Positions 25,199 through 33,404 of a stretch of 35,454 nucleotides of DNA are shown piece by piece (the stretch's first letter is position 1; the number at the start of each line of letters is the position of its first letter). The notes under the pieces are model-generated. The model searched no databases, was not told the DNA's origin, and was given only the letters and a program-made list of their open reading frames with translations. The DNA comes from Fibrobacter sp. (GTDB lineage Bacteria; Fibrobacterota; Fibrobacteria; Fibrobacterales; Fibrobacteraceae), in assembly GCA_024398965.1 (NCBI GenBank), contig JAKSIF010000027.1:1-35454 (forward strand), given 5' to 3'. Both the position numbers and the translations under genes were made by a program.

Positions 25199-26617
25199 TT
25201 AGTCCTTCAGACACCGAACAGACCTGGCTGAGTCCATAGCCCCTCTATCGGCGTTATCCGAAAAAGAGTTGGTCAAGTTGGAACGATCGTCTGCCCATCC
25301 CAAACGCAGGAAATCGGCTACGCAGCTGCCCTTACTGGTAGTCCAAAAGTAGGCGTTATCGCCGACGCCGTAGAATTCATGGACTGTGTAAGTAATATTC
25401 CTATTAGCATAGGTACCAGCAGGCAAAGCTGAGAAACCTTTGGAATCAGAGCCATTGCCAACATATTGACTATTACTCTTCCAACCACTGGTTGATTTAA
25501 GATTAGCCCCTGCAACACTATAACCGCCAACATAACTAATTAGAGTTAGAAACTCTGATGCACTAGGCACGTGCCAGCCAACCGGACATACTCCACGGAC
25601 GATTCCACGTGGGGAGCTAGAAGCATGACAGCCACAACCCTTGCCTGCAGTAGAAAATACAGCCGCCGAATCTACGGTCGCAGACCACGTATAAAGTCGA
25701 CCATACTTGGAACAGGAATCCGCATAGCAGTAACTACGGGCCGTTCTATTGTTGTAATCGTAATTCAAATTTTCAGCCATCCAAGTCTGCGAACCGATCT
25801 CCACGGTCTTGTACACTTGGCCATCGCGGTCATCAATAATTTCGCCATAAGAAATTGCAGGATTCAAGTATTGCCATACGAGTTTTTCGATACTACTACT
25901 GGACTCTACAGAACTGGAGGATACCGCACTGCTGGAACTTTTTGCAGAAGACGAGCTAGCGACACTGGATGAACTAGCTGCACTGCTACTACTTTTGACA
26001 GAGGAACTGCTCACAAATGACGAAGAAGACGTTGCAGAACTGGAGGATACCGCACTGCTGGAACTTTTTGCAGAAGACGAGCTAGCGACACTGGATGAAC
26101 TAGCTGCACTGCTACTACTTTTGACAGAGGAACTGCTCACAAATGACGAAGAAGACGTTGCAGAACTGGAGGATACCGCACTGCTGGAACTTTTTGCAGA
26201 AGACGAGCTAGCGACACTGGATGAACTAGCTGCACTGCTACTACTTTTGACAGAGGAACTGCTCACAAATGACGAAGAAGACGTTGCAGAACTGGAGGAT
26301 ACCGCACTGCTGGAACTTTTTGCAGAAGACGAGCTCAAGAACAGAGTCGCCCCACCAATAATTTCTTCCTCAGCAGAAGCCTCCTTTGCAGAAATCTTTG
26401 TCCACTCGCCATCTAAACAGCGGCGAAAATCCTTACCAATTGCTTCAGCTACCCAGCCATCCAACTTTTCGTCACAAACTTTTTCTCCACTACCGTCAGC
26501 TAATGCAATAACATCTTTAGTTCCTTTTTCCACAGAATTAGAACCGCTATCGTCACCACAAGCTATAAAAAAAAGAGATGACACTAAAGCCATTGACGAA
26601 AGTATTTTTATAAACAT
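25199..26617 (-). CDS. FISUMP-domain surface lipoprotein with long poly-Ser repeat linker
   Basis: From ATG 26617 (AAAGGAG 6 nt upstream) the product has 472 aa. It has a lipobox (FFIACGDD), then a short globular region resembling a Cys-bracketed fold (KVCDEKLDGWV...RRCLDGEWTKI). A linker of about 140 residues follows, built of XXSSSS hexapeptides, and then the Fibrobacter major paralogous domain (DRDGQVYKTVEIGSQTWMAENLNYDY, CSKYGRLYTWSA, VCPVGWHVPS, FSALPAG, ARSVRCLKD). It should be exposed at the cell surface. The stop codon lies within the target duplication of the MITE at 25038. A longer upstream frame to 26695 lacks a signal peptide and is not used. Confidence 0.78.
   Translation of the reverse strand: MFIKILSSMALVSSLFFIACGDDSGSNSVEKGTKDVIALADGSGEKVCDEKLDGWVAEAIGKDFRRCLDGEWTKISAKEASAEEEIIGGATLFLSSSSAKSSSSAVSSSSATSSSSFVSSSSVKSSSSAASSSSVASSSSAKSSSSAVSSSSATSSSSFVSSSSVKSSSSAASSSSVASSSSAKSSSSAVSSSSATSSSSFVSSSSVKSSSSAASSSSVASSSSAKSSSSAVSSSSVESSSSIEKLVWQYLNPAISYGEIIDDRDGQVYKTVEIGSQTWMAENLNYDYNNRTARSYCYADSCSKYGRLYTWSATVDSAAVFSTAGKGCGCHASSSPRGIVRGVCPVGWHVPSASEFLTLISYVGGYSVAGANLKSTSGWKSNSQYVGNGSDSKGFSALPAGTYANRNITYTVHEFYGVGDNAYFWTTSKGSCVADFLRLGWADDRSNLTNSFSDNADRGAMDSARSVRCLKD
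25910..26335 (-). repeat. 126-bp tandem repeat encoding the Ser linker
   Basis: ATACCGC recurs at 25921, 26047, 26173 and 26299, an exact 126-bp period. Each unit encodes seven XXSSSS hexapeptides (AK, AV, AT, FV, VK, AA, VA variants). Units look identical in sequence, so the array of about 3.4 units is recent and can change length in frame. Confidence 0.85.
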
Positions 26618-26684
26618 TGTTGACTCCTTTAGTGGCTCACTTTTTCCAACAGAAAAATTTGTATTCCTAGTTGATTTTTCAGGC

Positions 26685-27110
26685 CTAGGCGACATTGTCT
26701 AGATGAACCCTTTCGAAATATACATCCGAAGGCGTGTTCCAGTCAAGGGATGAATGCAATCTTTCGTCGTTATAGCGTACAAAGTATTCCTTCAAGCCTT
26801 GCCTGCACTCGGTTACCGTTTCATAGCCCCTGATGTAGATGTCCTCCTGTTTCAACGTTCTCCAGAAGCGTTCAACGAATATGTTGTCGTAGGCCCTACC
26901 CTTGCCGTCCATGGAGAGCCTTGTCGGGCATCCCTCCCAAGTGAATATGCCGGTGAACTGTTCTGACGTGTACTGGCAGCCCTGATCCGTATTGAACACT
27001 TCCGGCCAGCCGTACGTGTTGATCGCTTCGCGCACGGCCTCCTCGCAAAATTCCGTTGACAGCGTGGTCGAAAGCCGCTTGTCGCATTCTGTAGAAAGAA
27101 GGCTCGTCAT
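26685..27110 (-). pseudogene. IS3 orfB (integrase core), C-terminal half
   Basis: RLSTTLSTEFCEEAVREAINTYGWPEVFNTDQGCQYTS carries the second catalytic Asp. DGKGRAYDNIFVERFWRTLKQEDIY carries the catalytic Glu, and RYNDERLHSSLDWNTPSDVYF is the usual IS3 C-terminus. The first catalytic Asp and the N-terminal half are lost. Confidence 0.8.
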
Positions 27111-27292
27111 TGGCTAATCTGGTTCGGGTGGACGTCAAACTCGGAGGCGAGTTCTGCCAGAGTCTTGTCTTCGCGAAGCGTGGCCAGAACGACCTTGGTC
27201 TTGAAAGCGTCATCAAGCACCCTGCGGGTGCGTTGCGACGTGGCGTTGATGCTTTCTTTGCTGCTTGCTGGTTTTGAGGCGTTGTTTTTCAT
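27107..27292 (-). pseudogene. IS3 orfA, truncated
   Basis: The fragment encodes [31 protein letters not shown], the helix-turn-helix of IS3-type OrfA. It ends at TGA overlapping the orfB fragment. The leucine-zipper half is gone. Confidence 0.7.
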
Positions 27293-27460
27293 TTTTTGAT
27301 TCCATTTTTTAGTTGAATTTCGCTTTTGTTTTTTCACCTGAGGAATCGAATTTTTCTGTCTCAAATTTTTAGGCCACTATAGGCATTGAATGGTCGAGTT
27401 TTTTTTATTTAACATCTATCTGAAAATAGACAAATCGAGATAGCGAAAATTCGCTACACA

Positions 27461-27491
27461 AAAAAGCCCTGCCACATTTCTGTGACAAGGC
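27461..27491 (-). terminator. Terminator of thrS fragment B
   Basis: GCCCTGCCACA pairs with TGTGACAAGGC (two C-A mismatches) around TTTC. An A-run on the left gives a T-run on the minus strand. The preceding 27293-27460 stretch holds no gene, only a small TAGCG/CGCTA hairpin near 27441. Confidence 0.6.
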
Positions 27492-27503
27492 AGAATACTT
27501 TAG

Positions 27504-27541
27504 ATCCTTCAACCTGATGCCTTACAGCATCATGCTCAGGA
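27504..27541. repeat. REP-like nested palindrome after thrS fragment B
   Basis: Outer ATCCT/AGGA and inner GATGC-CTTACA-GCATC. It is the same design as at 20149 and 33632, with its own inner stem. Confidence 0.5.
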
Positions 27542-27553
27542 CTAGTCGCGGAA

Positions 27554-27672
27554 CTAGCGCACGACTTTTCTATCGTCTTCGGTCATAGCGAGGAACTGAG
27601 CGACAGTCATAGCGCCTTTGTCGCCGTCCTTGCGCTTACGCACGGACACAACGCCATCGGCAACTTCCTTTT
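27554..27672 (-). pseudogene. thrS fragment B: last 39 codons only
   Basis: The minus strand reads KEVADGVVSVRKRKDGDKGAMTVAQFLAMTEDDRKVVR-stop, homologous to the C-terminus of fragments A and C. It is clearly more diverged from them than they are from each other. Two P elements and an R element replace everything upstream. An open frame reaches 27817 by reading through the P elements, but it is not ThrRS. Confidence 0.7.
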
Positions 27673-27768
27673 GGACCCCTTCGGAGTCCCAGCCGTAGCG
27701 GCTCGGCACAAACATCAAAGCGAGTAAAGCAGAAAAGCTTGCTTTTCTATTTTCGAGCGACATGTTTG
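27673..27768. repeat. P element P-B2 at the break of thrS fragment B
   Basis: Hairpin 1 is GGACCCC-TTC-GGAGTCC (one mismatch) and hairpin 2 is AGAAAAGC-TT-GCTTTTCT. An extra outer pair CAAACAT/ATGTTTG makes this copy longer than the others. The CGGCTCGG linker is kept. Confidence 0.6.
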
Positions 27769-27829
27769 GTACTTGTACAATGCCCACGCAAGCGTGGTCG
27801 CTGCTCTCGCCTTGCATCGCTGTCCGGAG
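27769..27829. repeat. P element P-B1 (shortened)
   Basis: Hairpin 1 is reduced to GTAC-TT-GTAC and the linker is almost absent. Hairpin 2 is CCACGC-AA-GCGTGG, identical to that of P5C. The tail CTCTCGCCTTGCATCGC is conserved and leads into the 48-nt spacer before R3. Confidence 0.6.
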
Positions 27830-27868
27830 TAATCACTTCCAGTTAACCGCGAAATCTGCTTATTATGG

Positions 27869-28002
27869 GCGTTCCCGCACATTCTGTGCGGTCGGGCTAT
27901 ATTGCAAGGCCACCCGTGCGCACCTGCGGCACGCCCGCGCGGCTCTTGCAACCAAGCCTCGCTCCGCGAGTCTTGTCCCCAAGGGGTCACTATCCCTAAC
28001 GC
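27869..28002 (-). repeat. R element, copy R3 (134 bp)
   Basis: It is nearly identical to R2, but the first hairpin is CCGCAC-ATTCT-GTGCGG instead of CCCCGCAC/GTGTGGG, keeping complementarity. It ends 36 nt before the DUF3800 promoter. Confidence 0.7.
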
Positions 28003-28037
28003 GAATGCAAAATAGTGCTTTTTTGTTCATTTTCTTA

Positions 28038-28066
28038 TTGACTTTAGGTTGAAATTTATGTATATT
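28038..28066 (+). promoter_or_regulatory. Consensus-like sigma70 promoter for the DUF3800 gene
   Basis: TTGACT and TATATT are separated by exactly 17 nt, putting the transcription start near 28073. A perfect 9-bp inverted repeat, TAGGTTGAA (28045-28053) and TTCAACCTA (28094-28102), brackets the -10 region and start site and could be an operator. Confidence 0.7.
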
Positions 28067-28106
28067 ATTAAGGAGCTGGTCGAAAGACCCAGGTTCAACC
28101 TAACTA

Positions 28107-28131
28107 GGCGGGCAAACTGTCCGCCATTTTT
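28107..28131 (+). terminator. Attenuator-like hairpin in the DUF3800 leader
   Basis: GGCGGGCA and TGTCCGCC form an 8-bp stem with loop AAC, followed by ATTTTTG. It lies between the promoter and the start codon. A GGTC-GAAA-GACC tetraloop hairpin (28078-28089) precedes it. The short transcript could be a separate RNA of about 60 nt. Confidence 0.6.
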
Positions 28132-28145
28132 GTTTGGAGAATTTG

Positions 28146-28826
28146 ATGAGTTGCCTAAGTATTTTTGTGGATGAGAGTGGGGATTTCGGCCCTTACGATT
28201 CAAAATCCCCATATTACATTGTGACACTCGTCATCCATGACCAATCAAAAGATATAAGCAACCATGTTCAAACTTTGAACGCCAAGGTCCAGTCGCTTGG
28301 ATTCGGCAACGATTTTGTCATTCACACAGCACCACTTATTCGCAGGGAAGAAATCTTCGTCAACGAGCCTCCAAACAAAAGAAGGTCTCTTTTTATAAGC
28401 CTGTTTTTCTTCGTCATGAAATCTCCGATTTCCTACAAGACTTTCGTCTTCGAAAAGCGACAAGGCGAAACTACTTTGGCTTTAGAAGGTCGTATGGCCC
28501 GCGAAATGTCTCTGTTCATCCGACAAAACCTAGCCTTCTTTCAAAAATTTGAGGATGTTGTCCTTTATTATGACAACGGCCAACACGAGTTGAACAGGAT
28601 TTTGAATTACATCCTTTCAACGGAACTATCCTCTTATACACTCCGAAAAGTGCTTCCCAAGGATTATAAGTTATTCCAAGTTGCCGACTTGATTTGTACC
28701 TTACAGCTTCTCAGCCTAAAATGCGAAAGTGGAGAACTTTCTAAATCAGAGCAACTTATATTCCACAGTAAGCGAGAACTAAGAAAGACTTTTTTAGGCC
28801 CAATACAAAAGAAACGATTTAATTAG
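28146..28826 (+). CDS. DUF3800 protein
   Basis: The 226-aa product shows DUF3800 hallmarks: IFVDESGDFG near the N-terminus, VVLYYDNGQ in the middle and FQVADLICTLQLL near the C-terminus. Their acidic residues are thought to form an RNase H-like active site; biochemical function is not established. ATG at 28146 has GGAG 6 nt upstream, which decides against the TTG at 28134. DUF3800 genes are frequent in mobile and defence loci. Here it converges on the PLD/helicase operon with only 9 nt between stops. The leader arrangement (promoter, hairpin RNA, terminator, gene) resembles that of type III toxin-antitoxin loci, although the protein is not ToxN-like. Confidence 0.75.
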   Translation: MSCLSIFVDESGDFGPYDSKSPYYIVTLVIHDQSKDISNHVQTLNAKVQSLGFGNDFVIHTAPLIRREEIFVNEPPNKRRSLFISLFFFVMKSPISYKTFVFEKRQGETTLALEGRMAREMSLFIRQNLAFFQKFEDVVLYYDNGQHELNRILNYILSTELSSYTLRKVLPKDYKLFQVADLICTLQLLSLKCESGELSKSEQLIFHSKRELRKTFLGPIQKKRFN

Positions 28827-28835
28827 CAATTTTCA

Positions 28836-30161
28836 TTATTGAAATTTCGCTATCTGTTTCTTTATTTCCGCTTCGTTTTTGATGATTGAAGATGTTTCTC
28901 CTCGTGCGTTCGGTTCGTTTCCACCACCAAAACTGAGCCAGTTGAAACTTCCCATTATCATAAACTCACTGTCGCAAATGACGATTTTGGAATGATCGTC
29001 CCGTTTAATAAAACGGAATAAATTTTTATCTAGCGAATTGAAAAACCTTTCTGATTCCTCATCAATCCCTATTTTGTCAAAACGATTTCGAGGCTTCATT
29101 CCATATTTTATGGTTACTTTCACACCTCTATTTATGGCGTTTTCTATATAATCCTTATATAGTTGCAATGTCCGCCAATTAATCCAAGGCGATTGGATGT
29201 AAATACTTTGCTTTGCATTTTCAAGAATGTAGATGAAATATTTCTTGTGTTCATCAACTTCAATTGTCTTACCTTCGGTAATATCAATTTTTTCAACAGG
29301 CTTTACCTTTTCTTCGACAATCTCCGAAGTCGTTCGTTCGAACGAGTCTTTATTTTCGTTTAGAAGTTCTCTACAGTTGGTCGATACATTGTCATTAAAT
29401 TTTTGTTCATTAGACAGTCGATCAAAAAGCTCGGTAGCCTCAGAATCCACTTCATAATTTTTGTCTATAGCCAACAGTTTTTCGTTATCTTCGCGATCTT
29501 TGTAAAAAAGGCAAAAATACTTGTTGAAGTATTTGTTGGGATCGACTTGCTGAATGTCGATTATATCATATTCTTCATTTTGCAGATTTTCGATCAATAC
29601 CTGCCGCAACGTTTTGTTGTCTGCAAACTCTTCGTCTAAAGATTCTATTCTAGGACGGATTTTCACATATGGCTTAAATTCAATCGCCCCTTCGCGAGCT
29701 TTCTTATCATCTGCATTAAATTTCCCGTCATCAGGAAGTGGAGTTCCATAGATTCCGTCAAAATTTATATAGCTACACATCAATTCTGTAACTATTTCTT
29801 TCTCGTTTTCGAGTATCTCAAGTCCGTTCTTTGAAAGCTGGAGAGAATCGCCCTGCTTCAGATATCCCTTTGTCGTAATATCAGCCAAGATATTGTCTAG
29901 TATTTTATCATCCAATTGTGTAATTTGTTTCAACTGTTGATAAACGTCCGGGCTGTCAAGCGATTCCAGGTACTTTATCATTTTAAGGACGGAAAGAATA
30001 ACAGGATGCAGTTTCTGTTCTTTTGCAACAGTGTAGGTCACCTTCGTCCTATACACAGGATAATCAAATTCACGAGCGTCATACCTCATAAATTGAGGAT
30101 AATAATCGCTAAATTTGTGAACGAGCAACTGCAAATCAGGCTTTATCGATTTATTAGGCAT
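28836..30161 (-). CDS. PLD-family nuclease (Mokosh MkoB-like)
   Basis: From ATG 30161 (GGGAG 6 nt upstream) the protein has 441 aa. The N-terminal half includes a winged-helix-like segment (SDSPDVYQQLKQI-type helices, ILADITTKGYLKQGDSLQLSKNGLEILEN). The C-terminal part is a single phospholipase D domain: SIYIQSPWINW, then the HxK motif HSKIVICDSEFMIMGSFNW (about residues 386-405). One HKD per chain implies a homodimeric active site, as in PLD nucleases. Its start overlaps the end of the kinase-helicase gene by 8 nt, so the two are coupled and probably act together. This pairing matches the architecture of type I Mokosh defence systems. Confidence 0.75.
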   Translation of the reverse strand: MPNKSIKPDLQLLVHKFSDYYPQFMRYDAREFDYPVYRTKVTYTVAKEQKLHPVILSVLKMIKYLESLDSPDVYQQLKQITQLDDKILDNILADITTKGYLKQGDSLQLSKNGLEILENEKEIVTELMCSYINFDGIYGTPLPDDGKFNADDKKAREGAIEFKPYVKIRPRIESLDEEFADNKTLRQVLIENLQNEEYDIIDIQQVDPNKYFNKYFCLFYKDREDNEKLLAIDKNYEVDSEATELFDRLSNEQKFNDNVSTNCRELLNENKDSFERTTSEIVEEKVKPVEKIDITEGKTIEVDEHKKYFIYILENAKQSIYIQSPWINWRTLQLYKDYIENAINRGVKVTIKYGMKPRNRFDKIGIDEESERFFNSLDKNLFRFIKRDDHSKIVICDSEFMIMGSFNWLSFGGGNEPNARGETSSIIKNEAEIKKQIAKFQ

Positions 30162-33100
30162 TCTGTGCTCCCATCTTGACAATTTCATACTCATTGCGAT
30201 TGTTGTTTATGCATTCGATAATCCTTACGAAAGGATTGTCTTGATCAGAACATTTCGCCCTATACAAGAAATTCATATCTCCCACAATAATAAGAAGTTT
30301 CTTCGCTCGCGAAAGAGAAACGTTTAGGCGCTTTTCGTCGGCAATAAAGTCAATTTTCGCCTTACCATTGCGTTGTGCGGCACGGACACAATCATAAACG
30401 ATGATATCCCTGTCACTTCCCTGAAAACTATCGACCGTTCCAATATCAACAATATAGGATCGGAAATTTTTTCTCGGCTGAAGTCGAGAATCTAGCAGTT
30501 CCTTTTGCGCTTTATAAGGAGTAATTATTCCAACATCGTATTTTAGCTTCTTGTCATCCATTTCGCGTTTTATGCGATTTAGCACATTGGCAATACATTT
30601 TGTGTTGCAATAATTGATTTTTCCTGTTCCTTTCTGCTTATCTTGTTTATCTGGCAACATGCCTGTGTCATACCAAACAACGCTAGACTTGAAACTAAGC
30701 TGATGTTTTTTGATTTTGTTGACTTTGTCCAAAGTCTTCAAGGCTCCTTCATAGAAAGCGTTGCTATATAGGTCGCAAATACGCCTTTCTGCACGATAAT
30801 TGTATGTTAGCGTATGCAATAGATTTTCTCGGTCAACGCTTTGGATTCTTTCAAACAGCCTTTGGAAAAATGATGTTTTCGCCTCGTTCTTATCTTCAAT
30901 TTTTTCTATTACTTCATCATCGATTATAGGAGCAAGCTGTTTGTGGTCGCCCACAAGTATTAACCTTCTCGCTTTAATACATGGAACAAGCAATTCACTA
31001 AGAGTTGCTCGCCCCGCCTCATCGACAATGACCATATCAAAAGTCATGTCTCTAAAATTCTTCCATGAAGAAATCCCAAGAAGAGTTCCAAAAATAAGCC
31101 TGATATTATTTGTAAAAAGTGAAGCAAGTTGGGCGTCTTTATTTTCTTTTCTTGCAATGTTGAAGCTCATTTTAGAGGTAATATGTTGCAATTGCTCTTT
31201 AAAATCCTTTTGAAGGGTTTGCAATTCGTTCTGAATATTCCCGTTTGAATGGCGAATCGTATTTTTATTAATACGCTCAATATTGTCCCTTAACAATTTG
31301 TTCAATACCTTTTCGGGCGTGTAATTTCGAGCCACTTCGCTCATTTTCTTTTCGTCATTTCCAATACGGAGTATCTTGTTCTCAATACCGCAAACCTTTT
31401 CAAGAACATTGTCAACGGCCTGGTTGCTTTGGGAGGCAATCAAGATTTTTGCATTTGATCGATTTTTTAAAACTTGGGTCACGATTTCCGTTATTGTAGT
31501 CGTTTTTCCTGTGCCAGGAGGTCCCTGTATAATTAGGGCTTCGCAATCATCGTTTAATGACAGACTTTTCCGCACAGCCAGTTTTTGGTTGTCATCTAAA
31601 TCTTTGTTATAGAATGTCTCAACATCAACTAATTCGTTTTTAATGAATTCTTGAGGGCGGTTTACCTTCCTGAGGAAATTTGGAATGGCGGTATTTCCGT
31701 TCTGCAACATTTCAAGGGCCTTTTCTCGTTTTCCCCATATAATTTCTTCTACCTCGTAATCATAACTTAGATAGTATTCATTGCCCTTTTTTAAGCCTAG
31801 CGTTTGGTTTTTAGAATCTTCCGATTTAAGGATTGAATATTTTTCAAACTTTATCGTTACGGAATCCCCCGATGACGTGCTCTGAACAACACCTTTTAGT
31901 GATTCTCCGTCACGGGTATTTTCTTTCACAATCACAGCTTGTGATTGCTTAAAATCTCTTTTAGGAAAAACTGGATTTTCGTTGCCTTCTTCTACAAAAA
32001 CAAATGTTGCGGTATCGTTGCCTTTGTCAAGGCTTTTTAGAACCATCTTTTGTGTATTTTTTTTCTCATCTATAGTATTCTTTTCCGCTTTCAGAAGTTC
32101 TTCCTCAGAGACTATGCATTTTTTATCTATTTCATATTGAAGGTTTATTCGTTGTCTTTGTTCATATTTATCTTTTAGCGTTTCAATCACTTCGCCAGCG
32201 CTATCGCATTCAAAATATCGTGAATTTTGAGTTCCTATTTTAAATTTGTCATTCGTCGGCAATCCATATTTCTGCATTCGTTCCGTAATACTTGGTAACT
32301 CTAGAATCTTAAAGCAAAAGAAAAACCTTTGATCATTTTTTGCAGAGCAACAGAAAGTTATATCCCCAACAGAAATTTTTATTTCTTCTCGTTCAGATTT
32401 GTCTTTGCCAAATTCTAGATACGCACGGTGACCTTCAATTCTTTTTTGGATATCTTCGGTTACGGCGTATATGTCATAAACATCTTCATGACTTTCGAGC
32501 CATTGCTGGCAAATCTTATCCATCACCTGGATTGCAAATTTTTTACTAGGCTCAATCTGGTTTAGCAGGTTTTCTAGATTGTGACATGTGTCGGCAACAG
32601 AAATCCTTTCGTCGGGATTTTTCAGAAGCATCTTCTTAATTAACAAGAATATGTCCGCATTGATTTTGTTCAAATAACGGTTGTTTTCAACGACATATTC
32701 AAAAATATGCTCTAGTGAGGAATAATCTTCATACTCTTTCGCAAAAGAAAATGAATCAAACTGCGATTCTAACAACATTTTGAGCATGCACAATCCAAGT
32801 GAAAATACATCACTGGCTTGGAAGCACTCATTTTGTTCTATTTGTTCAGGAGAATAAAATTTATTGTCTCTTTGAAATTTTAATGCGGCATAAATATAGC
32901 AGCGTCCAAAATCAAGCAGATAGGCGTTGTCGTTTCTATCAACAATAATGTTATGCGGGTTGATGTTTCCATGATACATTCCATTCTTATGTATGAAAGC
33001 GACTGCATTTACAATTTGTATGTAACATTTTATGAGCGAAGCGTAATTACTTCCGAACCATTGGGCTTTCAAATCCGAATATCCTTCGCCAAAATTCTTA

Positions 33101-33321
33101 TCTACAAAATAAAAGTTTCTAGAATCTTCTTCTATCTTGAGATTGCTGATATTTTTATGAGAAACAGAATTAATTTGCTTGGCAATATCCGAATATTTCC
33201 CACAAGAAGGAGTCTTCGCAACGATTTCTATGCGATACTCGTTTCCATTGTATATGCCATATTTAAGGATATCGTTATCCTCTTTGATAATTTGATATTT
33301 GCCTAAGATTCTTGAACTCAT
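30154..33321 (-). CDS. Kinase-like/SF1 helicase fusion (Mokosh MkoA-like)
   Basis: The 1055-aa protein starts with a protein-kinase fold (about residues 8-250): IVAKT lysine, YHGNINPHNIIV catalytic loop (about 116-127), LLDFGR (about 137), YSPEQ and SDVFSLG. The HRD motif reads HGN, so the catalytic Asp is Asn. Residues about 250-560 are a linker with lysine-rich helices. A COG1112/Upf1-like SF1 helicase follows: Walker A QGPPGTGKTTTI (about 597-608), VIVDEAGRA (about 763), LVGDHKQLAP, YNYRAERRI, GTVDSFQGSDRDI (about 962) and RLNVSLSRAKKLLIIVGD (about 1001). Kinase plus helicase plus a separate PLD nuclease is the type I Mokosh anti-phage architecture. It is AT-rich compared with core genes. 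The start codon has only a weak GGG upstream. Confidence 0.8.
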   Translation of the reverse strand: MSSRILGKYQIIKEDNDILKYGIYNGNEYRIEIVAKTPSCGKYSDIAKQINSVSHKNISNLKIEEDSRNFYFVDKNFGEGYSDLKAQWFGSNYASLIKCYIQIVNAVAFIHKNGMYHGNINPHNIIVDRNDNAYLLDFGRCYIYAALKFQRDNKFYSPEQIEQNECFQASDVFSLGLCMLKMLLESQFDSFSFAKEYEDYSSLEHIFEYVVENNRYLNKINADIFLLIKKMLLKNPDERISVADTCHNLENLLNQIEPSKKFAIQVMDKICQQWLESHEDVYDIYAVTEDIQKRIEGHRAYLEFGKDKSEREEIKISVGDITFCCSAKNDQRFFFCFKILELPSITERMQKYGLPTNDKFKIGTQNSRYFECDSAGEVIETLKDKYEQRQRINLQYEIDKKCIVSEEELLKAEKNTIDEKKNTQKMVLKSLDKGNDTATFVFVEEGNENPVFPKRDFKQSQAVIVKENTRDGESLKGVVQSTSSGDSVTIKFEKYSILKSEDSKNQTLGLKKGNEYYLSYDYEVEEIIWGKREKALEMLQNGNTAIPNFLRKVNRPQEFIKNELVDVETFYNKDLDDNQKLAVRKSLSLNDDCEALIIQGPPGTGKTTTITEIVTQVLKNRSNAKILIASQSNQAVDNVLEKVCGIENKILRIGNDEKKMSEVARNYTPEKVLNKLLRDNIERINKNTIRHSNGNIQNELQTLQKDFKEQLQHITSKMSFNIARKENKDAQLASLFTNNIRLIFGTLLGISSWKNFRDMTFDMVIVDEAGRATLSELLVPCIKARRLILVGDHKQLAPIIDDEVIEKIEDKNEAKTSFFQRLFERIQSVDRENLLHTLTYNYRAERRICDLYSNAFYEGALKTLDKVNKIKKHQLSFKSSVVWYDTGMLPDKQDKQKGTGKINYCNTKCIANVLNRIKREMDDKKLKYDVGIITPYKAQKELLDSRLQPRKNFRSYIVDIGTVDSFQGSDRDIIVYDCVRAAQRNGKAKIDFIADEKRLNVSLSRAKKLLIIVGDMNFLYRAKCSDQDNPFVRIIECINNNRNEYEIVKMGAQNA

Positions 33322-33350
33322 TTTTTACCCATTATGATTCATCATTTTTA

Positions 33351-33380
33351 AATATACCTTATTCAATTGAAAACGAACAA
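33351..33380 (-). promoter_or_regulatory. Candidate promoter of the helicase-PLD operon
   Basis: On the minus strand TTGTTC and TATATT are 18 nt apart. The -10 ends about 30 nt before the ATG at 33321. Confidence 0.45.
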
Positions 33381-33404
33381 ATTCCATCAAATGAGAAAAA
33401 ACGT

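Larger units (their letters stand above)
26685..27292 (-). mobile_element. IS3-family insertion sequence remnant, internally deleted
   Basis: Minus-strand order is orfA start, deletion junction near 27110, orfB end. About the last third of orfA and the first half of orfB are missing, so the element cannot move by itself. I found no convincing terminal inverted repeats. Confidence 0.7.

Noticed and set aside
25910-26335. CRISPR-like array
   Set aside because: The 126-bp repeats are contiguous with no unique spacers and encode an in-frame Ser linker.
25995-26702. A 235-codon plus-strand frame with Leu/Glu repeats
   Set aside because: It is the reverse reading of the Ser-linker tandem repeat. 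The minus-strand gene has a lipobox, a ribosome-binding site and a known domain.
27715-27990. A 91-codon minus-strand ORF starting MTPWGQDSRSEAW across R3
   Set aside because: It reads through R and P structured repeats. A similar start reappears in R4 with an unrelated continuation, so it is repeat sequence, not a protein.
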